Notes under the pieces: model-generated | What the model was told of the DNA's origin: nothing | The model's database searches: none | What the model saw: the letters and a program-made list of their open reading frames with translations, nothing else | From: Crotophaga sulcirostris | Taxonomy: Eukaryota; Chordata; Aves; Cuculiformes; Crotophagidae | Assembly: GCA_013397455.1 (NCBI GenBank) | Contig: VYZB01000297.1 | Span: 114,280-178,279 of the forward strand | Direction of reading: 5' to 3' | DNA length: 64,000 nt | Program-made: the position numbers and the translations under genes | Part shown: positions 36,601-51,600 of the stretch, piece by piece | Position numbering within the stretch: position 1 is the stretch's first letter | Layout: every line of letters begins with the position of its first letter

Positions 36601-39600
36601 ATTTAGGTGCCAAAATCTGGAACCAGGAGCCCCACATCAGACTTCCAAAAAGAGAATTTTGACTTTATTTCTGTTACTGTGTTAATCAGAAACAATTCAG
36701 TCAATATGCAGCTTCTGGCAAACTTTTTATTCTCCAAATCTCTATAAGTTAGTAATTATTCATGATGTGCTTTACTTCATTATTTTCATGCTAGTATAGG
36801 GAGGAAAGCAGAACTGTCTCTAGAACTGTTAGGTATTTGTGAGTCTGCAAGCCTAAGTAGGGTTTATACGTTGTGCAAACATGATTTGACTGAATTTAAG
36901 TGCTCTTCGTATGATCTTTCTGGTGGCATTATAAATGTTGTCTAAAATTCTTGTTTATTATTTAAAAAAATGATACTTCTTTGGCTTACTTAAAAATGAA
37001 ACACAAAAAAAAGCATAGGAGCTTCACTTATTTTATTTTTATTCCAGGTTGGCATCAAGTACCAGTTTTTCTAATCAAGCAGAAAGGTATGGTAGCAACA
37101 GATACCTTGTCCAAAATGAAGCAATTAATCTAAAGCATTATCCTCCCTGGCCCTGAAATCAACTAAATTTAACTTGTTAAAAATTTATTTAAGGTTTCTG
37201 AGTAAGAGAAAAATCTGTCTTTTCCCACTTGTTTCGAATATCTCTTGTGTTCTGAAGAACAGGAACTCATATACATATGTATTGAACTTGAAAAAAATTA
37301 GCATCAGGCATAATTTAAAGATTCCTTCTGGTTTCCACAATTTTTCTATCTTGTTCTGTGTTCAGTATTTGTCTTGATAAACTATCTCCATACATTCAGT
37401 CAAGTGAATCATCCTTGGCTGTGGAGGACCCCTGGTAATGATGTCTCATTATGTTAATCAGATGCGGAATAGGAGAAATTAATTTTGAGAAGCTGTAAAA
37501 ATTGTTAAGATGTGCAGGATGAGTAAATAGATAATACTTTAGTGTCATTCATTTTATGAGTGGTTAGGAAGTACTTCTCTTGAAGGAAACTGCAAGAGGC
37601 AAATTAATATTATAATGTATGTATTCACCTGTTGTTCATATGTTTTATGGTAAATCCAGGAACCTCATCCTGTATCACTGAAATACACAAGGCGAGAGCA
37701 GAACTATATTTCATGCTCAGATGGCTCACAAATTCAACTATATGGATAATCAGGAAAAAATGCAAATATTTATTGAGACTTAAATACTTCACATATGTGT
37801 ACATAACTTTTCCAGCTCTGCATAATCCAGCTGAAATAATAAAATAAACATGCTGAACTGTTTTAGGGACCAGGACAGTTCTGCTTTTGACTGTCTCACT
37901 CATAACAATTCCATAATTAAAAAGGATAGGTTCATATTTATTTTCTTCATGTAGTCAGCTTTGAGAAGTGTTTCATCTGCAATGCAATTTCTTCTTCCTT
38001 TTCCTTCCCTTCGTTTCAGCATGATGATCCCTGGAAATGCTGCAGGTGTGGCCAAGCAGTTCCTCCGTTGTGTGTTCCATCAGCTGGCTCCCAACGGCAT
38101 CTTCCCTCAGCTCTTCCAGAGCAATATTAAAGGTAATATGTGGTACCCAAGTGCATTTCTGACCTCTTCATTAACTTTTGTATGGACAGTCAGTGTAAAA
38201 AATGTAATTTGAATTTCAGATGGAAGTTTTTTACGAACCTTGGCCACGTCTCTTATGGACTTCAGTGAGCTGAGTTCCATTGCTGCTCTGAGCCAGCTGT
38301 TAGAGGTATGTTTGCAATCACCTCTGTTAATGGTGCTAGTTTTTTTAGCATATTATTATTTTTTAGCATTATTTAACATATTGGATCATTTCTCCTCATT
38401 CGTTCAAGTTCAAGCTTGCATCACCAAAAGTAATGTGAGTTTTTGTTTTGTCCTCCCTGGAAGCAGGATTAGGCTGTCCTCACCATTTTCTTTATGGATT
38501 ATGCTCTTACTGATAGCTTTTTTTTTTTTTTTACCTCTGACCAGCTCCTAGAGCTGTCCTGTATATGGATAGTGTGAGCCATCCCTTCCCCCAGCACTGT
38601 TTCTGTTTTTTTTCAGGAACATTTCTGCTCATATGTCTCAGCTCTCCCCCTCCCCTGTATCTGCTGGAAGTTTCTCTAAGTAGTCCAAAGATGCATTGCC
38701 TGCCTTTCGCTGCCTTCTGTGCGCTGGGCTTGTTTCTACTATAACCTTTATCCTTCCACTACCACTAGTCATTTGCATGTATCCTGCTTTTTCCAAGAAC
38801 ACGACAGTTGCTTCATACAAAGGTTTTGACATCACTTTAAAACTGCTTATATCTTTCCAGGCCTGACCCCAGTACACACACCAAAAAAAGCATACGTGGT
38901 TTACTGATCATTAATGAACATATCTTTATTTAAAACTGTCCGAAGGAGAACATGGGCAATCTGCTGTGGAATACTTTGAGTTCTGCTTTTTTTACTGCCA
39001 TGCAAGTCTAAGCAGGTTATGTGTTAGGACCCTGCTTATAACATTTTGCCTCAAAAAGTTTGGTCAGTACTTTAGGAACTGAACTAGACTTAATTGTCAC
39101 ATACACAGTTCATACACGACACGTTATCATTAGCGTTCCAGGAGAGGTAAGTAGTACTTGGTCCAAGCAAATTAACCTCAGTGTTTCCAAATACTGTTTC
39201 CTGCATGTGTACAATTGTTTGCAGTTCTCGTTTTGTTTCCCAGGGTTTAAACAACAAAAAGAATTTGCCAGCAGGGGGTGCGATGCTACGCTGTTTGGAA
39301 AATATTGCTACCTTTATGGAAGCCTTGCCGATGGATTCGCCCAGCAACCTCTGGACCACAATTAGTAACCAGTTTCAGACGTTCCTTACTAAACTCCCTT
39401 GTGTTTTGCCACTTAAGGTATGAGTGAATGTGTGGTCATCTGAAAAGAGCTCTGCTGCCGTTGGTATATTGTGGAATGGAACACGATCCAGTTGTGTGGT
39501 GTTTTTTAAGGAGTGCTGAACTGTGCTCCTTTCTGGAGCATGAGATTGTTTGGAGAGGCTCTTCCTAGTGAAGAAGTACATTAATTTCAAGATGCAATTG

Positions 39601-42600
39601 GACAGAGTGCTAGATAAACTCTTCTACACCCTCTCTCCCACAGAAGGCTGGACCAGATGATCTTTTGAGGTCACTTCAAACCTGTGCTCTTCTGTGATTC
39701 TGTATACCAAAATAGTGGGAAAGCTGTGGGTTAGAAATCAGAGCGCGTTGTTGTGAATGTTTTCTAAGCATTCCGTGAATGTTTCCAGAGGACTGGATAT
39801 ATTGCATGTCTGATCCATCCCTTTATCTTTTTTGTGGGTAACAACAACAACTCTAACCAGAGGACTCTTCACCTTTTCGTTGGCTTTTTTTCTCTACATT
39901 TTCCATGCACTGTCTTTGTCAGATTAGAGTACTACATTTTAGATATTCAGCTTTTTGGCAAAAAAAAACCTCGCTCTATTTTTGACTGTTAAAACAAAAT
40001 AAAACTCTCACAAAGAGCAGCATCACCTAGTTAATTTGCTGCGAGTACCTAATAGTCAGACAGGCAGAGAAAACTGAGACTACTGGGAATTGAGCCTGGG
40101 CTGTTTGGCTGACCAAGTTGTAGTTCTGGCTGTAATCAGAATATAGTTACAGAAACTGAATCTAGAAGCTTTGGACTCTGATTTCTGAGTGCTCAAGGGA
40201 CATACAGAGGGTTCTTATCTCCTGGTACGTACATTTCCAGATGGCTTTTCAGTAAATACAGTGAAAGCTTTTTCAAGTCTTTCCAGTAAACACAGGATTC
40301 TGGTGCCCTTATTCTGACTTATTTGCTCCTTATTCTGACTTATTTGCTCCTTATTCTGACTTATTTCCTCTGGCATCAATGAGCCCTATGGTAATTTCTT
40401 CCATGCAAAACAGTGCTGCTCAGTATGAGTTGAGGGATCCAAAATCTAACTTCGTGACTTATAGCATTGTCCTATAAATTGGATTTCACCACCAAATTAC
40501 ATGAATGGTATTAAGTTCCTTGGCACTACTATGCAATAGTCAGATCTTGAAACCTCTTTAGATTTTCTTAAAGTGAGACACTATCCTGCAGAACTTGATA
40601 AGCCAAACAGGCAATAACCATTCCCTTTGTGTACTAGCCACCCCAATATCTTGCACATTGTCTTATTGAAATAAAAAGAAATTAATTGGATCTTAATAGT
40701 TCCAACTGCATATCTGCCACACACAGAACATTTAGATGGATTGGTTACTCTGTTTTTCCTTTTATTTATAGGAGGTATCATTAGTGATATAAGTAATGCA
40801 ATTGCTTGCTCCTGAACTTGCCATCTCATATTCCTTCCCCTAGGGTCATAAATGACTCTTTACTGTTCTGCATGTTTGTAGCAGGGACAAGGCAAGACAG
40901 AAAAGTCCCATTCAGTGCTCTAACCTTTGTGATTTATGCAAAAGAAAAATTGATTACACCATAGGGAGCTGCATTCTGATGTCATGAGTTGTGAGTTGCA
41001 GACCTGTCTTGGAGTGTGGGGGAAAATGTCATGGCCCAGGGCAACCACAGGAGTATAACACAAGGTAGATGGTACCTTGCTACCTTGGTTAGCATACCTC
41101 CTGGTAATGCACTCTTTTTAATTCCCCCACCCTCGATCCATTTTTATTAGAGAGGAAATATATTTCTAGGAAATTTTTGTCATAAAAGAGGTAAAGTTAA
41201 TTTTTCCAAGCTAGCCCTTTAGTGAAGTTTTCTCCTCTCAAGGCCCATGCTGTGGTATGTTACCACTGAAAGGACATAACTCTGTGTTCAGGAATAAACC
41301 AGTGAGTAAAGATCAATCATCAGGGATCATTTGTCAGACTTCACATATAATTTATTCATAGCTGCTACCACTAAAAGCAAGGCATGTACTCAGAAAAATC
41401 CTAACTGGTTTTCTATTTTTTTTTCCCCTTTTCGTTTGTAGTGTTCTTTAGATTCTAGTTTAAGAATCATGATTTGCTTGTTGAAGATACCTACCACTAG
41501 TGCTACCAGGGTAAGTTCCAAGAATACAAAACTCTGTTGCTTCAGATTTAGCCAGCCTGCACTATTCTGTGAATGTGTTCTTATCCCCCAGCTAGGTATT
41601 ATATTATAAGCATAAAACTGTGCAGTCCAATACTCTTTGGAGAATGGTAAGAGCTTTAGAATCTAGGTTACAGTAAGGTGTGGGTAGGATTACATTCCTG
41701 TGTGGGTGTGAATGTATATCTTCTTAAAGATTTGATGTTCTCTTATTCTTTTTTCCCCTCTTCTTTTTTTTTCTTCTTTTAAACAAAAAAAAAGCAGTAA
41801 TGAACTTCCTTAGAAGTTCTGCAGGACCATTTCCCTGAAGTCAGTGAAGTTTTCTTGCATAAACACTACAGAATCTCTTACGTCTTGTAAGCATTGTGTC
41901 AGAGATGCAACTATTTTCTAGTTTTTTTTGCTTCTAATGTCTCATACAAACATGAAGGCAAACACTAGACAGAACAGGCATTTGACTGAAACAGTGTAAA
42001 TCCTAGCAAGACAGTCGTTGAGCTAAAAATAATGCTGTTCCATTCTGGAATTGGAATGCTTTTTGTTTTACCGAGCAACCAGTTATTGATTCTCTAAACC
42101 ATGTCATTGCAGAGTCTTCTGGAGCCTTTTTCAAAATTACTAAGCTTTGTAATTCAGAATGCTGTCTTCACTCTGGCCTACCTGGTGGAACTGTGTGGTT
42201 TGTGCTACCGAGCCTTCACTAAGGTAATAATAAGACTGTATCTTCCTTTAGGGACAACTGAAAATAGGACAAAGTCCTACTTCCCTCAAATAGTATGTTT
42301 GTAAGTAAAGATAAAATCATTTTCTAGTTCTGGACTTGTCAACAATTTTAATGTAGTTTTCTAGTCAAGTAGTGATCGGGATTCGGTACCTTTTACTAAT
42401 ACTGAGTTTCACATTCCCAGTATAGATACAGATAGTAACTCTTTTAATCTCAAACTTAGATAAAATATGTCTTTGTGGTTTACTAGTGGGTGTTAGTGAA
42501 TTTCAGAACATTCATAATTCTGTGTTTTTCTGTTGTAGGAAAGGGACAAATTCTACTTGACACGCAGCGTCATATTGGAGTTACTGCAGGCTCTCAAGTT

Positions 42601-45600
42601 AAAGTCACCCTTACCAGACATGAATCTGCTGCTGTTGGTGCAGGTACAGGAAATTCTCATGTAATTCTCATACTGATCCTGTCTTGGACCAAATTTGGTG
42701 GTGGGGAGCAAGTCCAACATAGTACCAGAACTGTCAGAGGAAGGAAGAATTTTAAAATCAAAATCCAGTTACATTTGTAACCAGAGGTGCATACGTTTAG
42801 ATTGCCACACTAAAATTTAAGAAACTAAATTGGGAATCCACATTTCCCAGGATGATAATGACTTGTGCATCATCGCTGATGTATTGAGGATCCTAGGACA
42901 TATCTTGAGTTGGAAAGGACCCATAAGGATTGAGGCCACTGAGCTTCATTCCGTGCCTCAATGGGGCAGCTTCCCCAGCTGCTGCCTTGTCTTCATGTCA
43001 GCCCCAAAGCCAGTGACCAGTCTGTGTGGGAAGGAGTGCTAGTTGGTCATGAGAACTCAGTTTCTGTCTATTCAAGCAGACAGTGAGCTGTCTCCAGTCC
43101 CTGAAGGCTGTTCTCTTTTAAAATGGAATTTTCCAGCAAAGAATACACAGGCAATATTTCTGTTCCTTTCATTCTGTGGATTGCTGAGGTAAAAGTTAAG
43201 GTAGCTTTTTCATAGGAAAATCTAGGGAAGTGAGATATAAACTTGTGAAAATTCTTTCTGCCTCCAAAATTCCAAGTGTGGCACCGTTTGGCACCACAAG
43301 CCTGTCCTGCAAAAAAAAAATTGACTGAAGTCCATAAATTTTAGTCAGAGATAGCGGGGTCTCATTGTCTACAATGGGCGAACTGTTATATTCATTTAGT
43401 AACTTTAAATTATAGGGAACCAGCATAACTGCACTTCGTAAGGTTCAAGCAAAATGTTCATTGTGTAGATCATTCATAATGCTCCCAGTATCACTGCCCC
43501 ATTCACTCTTTCCCCTCCCATAATGGGGTCAAAGCTTTGTATAGCTTACTATGGGCTCATTCTCTTTTGAGTACTGGTATGTTACTCATAGTAAATAAGT
43601 GGTTGCCAGTTAACAGAGAAATAATACTGACAAGTGAAATTACATAGCAGTTAGGGTAACTCTGAAAACAATTATTATGCCATCAGTGTTAGGGGAAGAA
43701 GTTGAGGCAGGGAATAATAACATTTGGATTTTTTTTTCTAAGATGATAAAGGATTATTATTTTTTTTTGATCCATTTTAATTTAAAAAGCAGAAATTTCC
43801 TGGCTTTTGTTGGGGTTTTTTTTGGCCCTGGCACAGGTTGCCCAGGGAAGCTGCAGCTGCCCCCTCCCTGGAGGTGTCCAAGGCCAGGTTGGATGGGGTC
43901 TTGAGCAGCCTGGGCTGGTGGGAGGGGTCCCTGCCCATGGCAGGGTGGGTGGGACTTTAAGGTGCCTTCCAACCCAACCCATTCTATGATTCTATGATTC
44001 TATGATAAAGATAGAATGATAATTGCCTGGATTTTCTTCCTAGCACTGTTCCCATATGTTGCATTTACTCTGGGATGTATTCATACCTTACACAACTGCA
44101 CCTGTGGATATAAATGTCTTTTATGATGTCTCTCTTTCAGAGGCTGATGAAGTGATTCATATTTCCTGCTATGCAAAGCAGCCAGCTTCTGTTTTTGTGC
44201 AGTCAGTGGTAAAGAATAGGGGTTGTATTCAGACCATCTGCCATAGATGCCTACTGGAGGCATGATGACTACTTCTCCCATTGACTGTGCAAATTGGCAG
44301 CCGTCAGTACTATGTGGTCTGAATCATTCAACAGCCTCTTGAATTTAAATACTGTAGTAACCACTAAGCCCATCTTAAGAACTGTTGTAATTTAAGAAAC
44401 TTGCTAGTAAAAACATATATGTATCTGTTTTAATTTTCTTTGTTGTCATTAATACCTCTTTACTGTCATTCACCTCCTTACTGTACAAAACCACTACAAT
44501 ATTAATTCAGATTGTATGGGTAAAGCTGTAGCAGAGTTAACACTGCAGGAAACAGAAATGGCTTAAATTTCCAAGGCAGTCATGTCGCCATGGACATGTT
44601 ATCTTGTATGCAAGATTATATACAGACAGTGCACACAGAATACAGAGATTCAGTCAAAATGTTCGAGATGACAAATGAGCTAGGAGCACTTTGATTTAAT
44701 GATAGATCAGTTGTGGGCTGACTAACAAAGGAATTCCTAGGAATGTGCATTTGACACCCACATTTACCCAGATTACATGGTGCCATTAGTGTCACTGGTG
44801 GCATCAGTGCTAAGGTGAGATTTAACTTTATCCCACTTTACAAAGAATAACAATTTTAACCAAATCATCCCAGTCATTGCATAGATTGTCCGGGACGATA
44901 ACGGGTACAGAAGGTCTGTCTCCGTGATTTGTCCTAGCAATTGAAAGCTATCATGAACATGCTGCTGTGCCATGGGTTTCCATAGGAACTGCTTCTTCAC
45001 CCAGTACTTTGTTTCATGGCACTATTCTCCCACTCACGTTTCACCAGCACACATCTTTAGGATTTCCAGTGACTTCAAATTATAATTAGTACCTCATTAA
45101 GATTTATTTGTTCAGTCAGGCTCTAAGGTTTGGTGTACCTGATCTGATTTGTTTAGGTGATCCCTATTTTGAGCTGGACCTTCAGCTAATGTATATCAGT
45201 GTATATCTAGTGGTTCCAGTTTCTTTCTGTGAATCTGTCATTGAAACGTAAAGCTCGTGGAAGTGTCAGAGTTAAGTTTAGGTCTGTAAAGGATATTTGG
45301 AAATATTTTCAAGAATGGTCAGTCATTGAGAGTATTGCTAACATGCATGCATCAGACAATTATGAAATAGATTGTGTAGTCAATATTTGTCTCCGTTTGT
45401 GAAGGCACCATGGTATTTATTTTCAAGAAAGAAAATGAAGGCTTAGACCTTCGTTTGACACTTCTTTTCTGTCTGCTCTTTCTTAGAAAGTTACATTGCA
45501 TCACTATGGACAGAAATTGTTCAAGTGCAAATACAGTAGGACAACAAGTTTTAGGAAAAAGCAAATCATCTGCATGGTGTCAAATGCATTATTGAAGCTT

Positions 45601-48600
45601 ATGATTAAATAACAGTATTAGGTCTAATATATGAATGGTGTGGACATTAGAGTGTTTGAGTCAAGAGATCTGAAAATAAAAAGAAGCAAAAAAAAGGAAA
45701 GCAAGGAAAATAAAAGGGTAAGAAAATCAGTTAGAGATGTTCTGTGATATCAGAATGATACTGACCTTGTCTCAGAAATAGCTTGTGTTTTTGTAGTACT
45801 GTGGCCTGTATTATGCAGAAGTTATGCCACACCATACCACTATGTTCTCAACTTCAAAATTGTTTGTGTAGTTCATCATTGTAGAACTTCAGTGTAAGTG
45901 TTGTAATGTCACAGTGAAGAACATGGCATGCTGCCTTATTATCCTCTACCATGATTTGCTCCATAATGAAAGAACATTTGATATATGCAAGGAATAGGTA
46001 TGTATTTTCGCTCATAAAGAAAGTCTGATTTATTATATAATATTCTTCAAATTGCTCCAGCACAGCATGTATGTGTTAATTAAGCACATTAAAATCAGGT
46101 TTTTTTTTCATTAAAATTAGCTCATTTATAATGGTGAGTTAACTGGGTTGTTTATAAAGAAAGAGTGCTCTAAAGGCAAATTACCATGAATAAAAGCAAG
46201 AAGAGATCTGAACAGATTTTAATAAAGTCATGAATAACTTATTAGTCTCTTCAGGTTACTCCAAAAATAAAAAATAACTTGTCTTTAATTTCTTCTTAGT
46301 TTGTTTGTGCAGATGCTGGAACAAAACTAGCTGAGTCAACAATCCTGCATAAGCAAATGATTGCCTCTATGCCTGGAGTAAGTACTGAATCAAACCCCAT
46401 ATCTTAGTTTTGGCTTTCAAAAATATATGTCTTCAGCTCATTTGACTTCATTTGAATATTCTTTCCTTTTCATTTCTCTTCTGGGTGGCAAGGGGTATTG
46501 CAGGCAGAGGCTGAGATGCTTCTTCCTTTTTAATAATGTTGGAAAAAGTCTGAACTTGATATCTCTTCCCTTAGTCTCATTGATACTCTTGAGTCAGGCG
46601 ACTGATTTTAGCTGGAGCCTGTGCTCAAGGAGACAACATGTGGGGAACAGACCATCTGAATGCCTCAAAAAATGGCAGCACATAATACCTGAAGCCAGTC
46701 ATTTAAACTTTTTTTCCATCATGATTAAGGTGAACATAAGGGTATCTGTGCCTGTAACTGAATTTTGTTTTCTGGGGTTGTAGCTGTTTGGTTCCACTTG
46801 CAGAATTGCTCAGATCCTTGAAGAACTGAGTTGTTAATCTGTCACCGACTCTTTAAGACACTGATCCTGGACCCCTATAAATTTCAGGATGATGTGGCAA
46901 GGATTCCAGAAACATTCTTGAATGCTTCATCAGTTAATCTTTTATTGCTGTCACAGAGAAGAGTATTTTATGGTGCAGGAAGACACGACAGCGACTGGGC
47001 TATCTTTTTATACCATTATCAGATAAAAAACCATATTACAGTGAGAAGAAAAACATCAAAGAATATCTATTCCTAATTAAAGTAATCTAACTAAAAAGTA
47101 AAATAAAGAATATGAAACAGACAAATGTTGTTTCGATGAACATGAAACAAAAACACAAACAAATTCAAAACCTGGTACTTAAACTTATTTCTTTTATGTT
47201 CTAGTGTGGAACAGCAGCGATGGAATGCATGAGGCAGTATGTTGGGGAAGTGCTGGATTTCATTGCAGATATGCATACCTTAACCAAATTAAAGGTTGGT
47301 TCTGGGCATACATTGATCTACAGTTTATGTGCTTTTTTGACAAAAAAATGTTTTCTCTAATGAACCTGCCTGGGAGAAATGGTTAGAAGTCTTTGAGGGT
47401 TAGCGTTGGGTTATAGGGTGGACTCAGTGATCTCAAAGGTCCTTTCCAAACTTGTAATACTGTGATACTGTGATTGACAGATTTTTTTTCTGTCTTTTTT
47501 TTTAAAAAAAAATAATTATTACTGTTATGGATTAAATGCTTCTGGGGGATCTGTAAAAAGTAGCTTATGCAGTGTGGCAACAGAGGCTGATTCAAAATAT
47601 AGCAGGCACATAATAGAAATGCAGGTTTGATCTTTCTGAAATGTTGGTGATAAGGTAATGCCATATCAAAATCACTGTGAGAAGTAGACGTGTTTAATAT
47701 AACCCATGGAAACATAATACTCCTTGCCTGTACAGCTAATTACTCTCTTCTGGAACAATCCTATGTCTCTCATATGCACAAACAGACACTTAAGTTAAAT
47801 GGAAGTTCAGAGGTTATTTAAAAAACATAAATGACTTAAAAAAGGGGGGGGAGACAAAGGACACACAAGGGTCCTTTTTATTTGTTTTTGGTATTTCATG
47901 CCACAAATTCATGCAAGTATTCTGTGGCAGGCAAGACAGAATAAATTATAACCTGTAGTGGATTTTGATACTGGAGTTTATTTATGAAGCAAAGAGATGA
48001 GAACTTTTACCCTGTTAGTTTCTCACACACTGATTTGCTCAGCGTCAGCCTGTCCCCTCTACCCCACCTCATGCCCCAGAGAGGACAATTTATTACAAGT
48101 TAATACTGCTTACCACAAAGGAAGAAGAGTCAACCAAACTGAAACTCATGTCTCTTGAAACTCGCAGTGACCTTGTTTTACTGGACAAAATATCCCTTTT
48201 GTTAAGTTCTTACCCTGTTGGCCATATGCCTTGAATCCCATTGAGTTTTTTTTCTTAAAAGTACTCTAATAAGGGAAGCAGCCTTTTGTGCTGCAGTAGA
48301 AATGTACTTCAAAGCACAAACTAATTAATCTTTTTTTCAGCTGAATTGGATTGCCTTCCCACTCTATCCTTTATTCACCCATTTCTCTTACAGTTGAGAA
48401 CTGCTTTCAGAATAGGTAGGCAAATGAATCATAAATGAGGGAGAGATAGATCTGGTTTGCCAGTTCCACAGAAAAGCATGAACTTATCTGAAACCCAGAA
48501 TGGGGAAAATTTATTTATAAATACTTGCAGGTGTCCTTTTTCCTGTGTAAAATCTTTCTTTAGAAAGGTGTTTGCCGTTTGCACTTTATCCTTCTGCCCC

Positions 48601-51600
48601 TTCTCCCTTGAACTGTAGTCTGATTTTTAGAAATACCCTTAACAGTGCTTAAGTCTTACAAGATGATAATTTCTTATGCTCAGTAGAACTATTTATTTAT
48701 TAAATTTGTATAAAAGCGTATCTGTTAAACGTGAGCTAAAACTTTACCCAGTTCTTCACTTTTGTGTTTCGAAATTAGACAAGAAGCTTCTCAAATTTGT
48801 AGTGTGGCCATTTCAAACTAAATCAGAACAAAATAAGCTAAAATTTCATATTGTTTCGGTTTAGCCATGTAATGCAGGAATCTGAGAACAGGATTAATGT
48901 CACAGAAGAGGCAAATATGACCATAATTTTATGTAAAGACTGAGCTTTAGCTGTCTTTGGAAAATAAAAAGGCAGCTCTTATTTAAGCAGAGCAGATTAA
49001 CTTATTCTGTGGTTCTAACATAATCAGGAAAATATATGTAAGCATTTCGAAGTTTACAAATAGAACTTTAAACAAATTCATAACATCTAGATTCATATTC
49101 TTGTAAGACCATTTAATATATTTACTTATGTTACTTGTGTTTTATTAACAGACATGTTCCTAGAAAGTAAGTCCTAAGAATATCCTGTTGTACAATTTCT
49201 TACCATGAGTATGTGATATCCACAGCATCTGGACCACCAAACTAACACAAAGAATACTGTGTGATTAATATGACCAGTAATAATCCCAATAGCAAAAGTT
49301 TACTCTTGGTTTTCAAATTTTGAAATTTCTACTTGCTGTGGAAATTCAAAGAACAGATATAGTTAAAGCTGTTTATCCATTTCCAGTGTCGTCTTATTCA
49401 TGCCTGAGAACAGGTTCTTTGAAACAGGTTAATTATTTTCAATCCTGCATATTAGAAACTGCAGCATTATAAGAAAGCTATAAATGTTAATTCTCAATAT
49501 AATCGCATTCCAGTTTGTGGTTTCTGTTCAGTTTAATATTTTTTTCCCTTTGGGATAACAATTTAATTGGTAAAGCACAGCACGGTTTTATTTAGAAAAT
49601 TCCAACATTTTTTAAGAAGTATAATCTGCCTGCATACATATCTATCCTTATTACCTGGCTCTATAGCAAATTCATTCGATATTCATGCTGATAGTCTTTT
49701 TTTTTCTCTTGAAAGAGAGTTCAAGTAAGTGATTTTTGAGAGTATAAGTTGCTGGGGTCAGATATTTATCTGTTATATTATTGATCCACTAATTTTTACT
49801 CTGTTGTAATAATTTAATAACTAAAGACCTGCATTTTCTTATACAAAGCATGTGGCTCTCCTTAAACCAAGCAAATGCACTCAGCATGTATTCCGTTAGT
49901 CTAGTGACAGAAGGCAATGAAAAGTTAGCTTAACTAGAAATACACAAGAAGAGGAGGCTCAGGGGTGACCTTATTGCTCTCTACAACTACCTAAAAGGAG
50001 GTTGTAGTCAAGCGGGCGTTGGTCTCTTCTCTCAGGTGACCAGGGACAGAACTAGAGGGCACGGACTTAAACTTCGTCAGGGGAGGTTTAGATTTGATGT
50101 TAGGAAGAAGTTCTTCTCTGAAAGGGTGATTGGCCACTGGAATGCGCTGCCCAGGGAGGTGGTGGAGTCACCGACCCTTGATGTGTTTAAGGGAAGATTG
50201 GATGAGGCACTCAGTGCCATGGTTTAGATGATGGGATGGTGTTAGTGTTGGCTTATAGGTTGGACTTGATGATCTCAGAGGTCTCTTCCAACCTGGTTAT
50301 ACTGTGATACTGTGATCTCAAGAAGCACCAATGAAACATTAGTTAAAGCTGACAAATCAAGATAATAAATTATCTTTCCGGGCAGAAATAGTTGCTTGCT
50401 TCATGGTAAAAAGCTTATCCCTTTTATTTCTGGGGTTTAAAGGCATTTGTAGTAGCGCAACGGAGTCATATTGCTAGTGAATAACTGACAGCTTATTTCT
50501 GTACATGTAAATAGAATATTGCACAAGGATGGCATTTCCTGACTTATTAAGTGTTAGATTCTTTCATCTTCACTTAAGCTGTCTGGATGTGCAACCATTA
50601 GTTTGTATTCATCAGCTTTTGAGTTTGCTGGCACAAAAGGTGCCCATATGCTTTGCACAATTCGTATTTTGCATGGACTCTTGAAAATGGGGCTTTCCCT
50701 GGAAGGGTCTGCATCATAGAGCTCTTGCTAATATAGAGCCTGAAGAATTTTTAAAAATCTATTTCTGAGTTTTGTTCTGTAGTTTTGTAGACAGAGCTAG
50801 AGACCCTGAGAAAGGAATTGAAGGGAAATAGAATATGCTGTTGCTTGGAAGAACTTAGTTCAAGTGAAATACTTTTTTCGGCTAGGAAATCAGATCTTTG
50901 CCTTGCAGAGTCACATGAAGACTTGCTCTCAGCCACTGCATGAAGACACGTTTGGTGGACATCTGAAAGTTGGTTTAGCACAGATTGCTGCTATGGAAAT
51001 CACACGGGGAAACCACAGAGACAACAAAGCTGTGATCCGATATTTACCTTGGCTTTACCACCCACCTTCTGCGATGCAACAAGGGTGAGAATGCTTTTCC
51101 ACAAAAAGGAATACTAAAATGAGTTAGAAATCTTCACAAAATTCTATGTTTAGGCCAGATTCCATGGATAAGACCTGCAGCAGAGAAAGGTGGCTGTCGT
51201 ACCTTGAAACAGGTGGTCAGCAGCTCCCTGGTTCTTAATTGAGGCGTTCACCAATGCAGTATTCAGATTGTGTGCCAAAGGGAGAGTGGAGGTAATTCTG
51301 GCTTAACTGGAGTTACCCTGGAAATTAACTTGATTTTTGATCTAGATACAGACAGTGAAAAGCACATTGGTGCTTGATCAGTCCTAGAATTATAGAAAAT
51401 ATGTTGGGAGTTATAGAATACAATGGAAAATGTCCTTTGAAACTGTGGGGTAAAAATGAATGAGAACTGTAAGTGTAAGCCCGTTGATATGATGACAAAA
51501 ATACTAACTTCATCTGGTTTCTCCAGCACACTACGATGCAAAATGTGCATAAGGAGACTCCATGTTTTAGGGCAAATCAGAAAACTTAGCTGCATTGTAA

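Larger units (their letters stand above)
42644..46299 (+). other. intron 39-40 contents
   Basis: A 3.7-kb intron with two CR1 fragments (listed) and otherwise AT-rich unique sequence. No additional exon with fitting phase was recognised. Confidence 0.6.
47295..50908 (+). other. intron 41-42 contents
   Basis: A 3.6-kb intron with two CR1 pieces (listed), a G run near 47,845 and long AT-rich unique stretches. No extra exon recognised. Confidence 0.6.

Noticed and set aside
50036..50227. 63-codon frame [13 protein letters not shown] as a host gene
   Set aside because: It is the C-terminal end of CR1 ORF2 in a truncated LINE, not a host gene.
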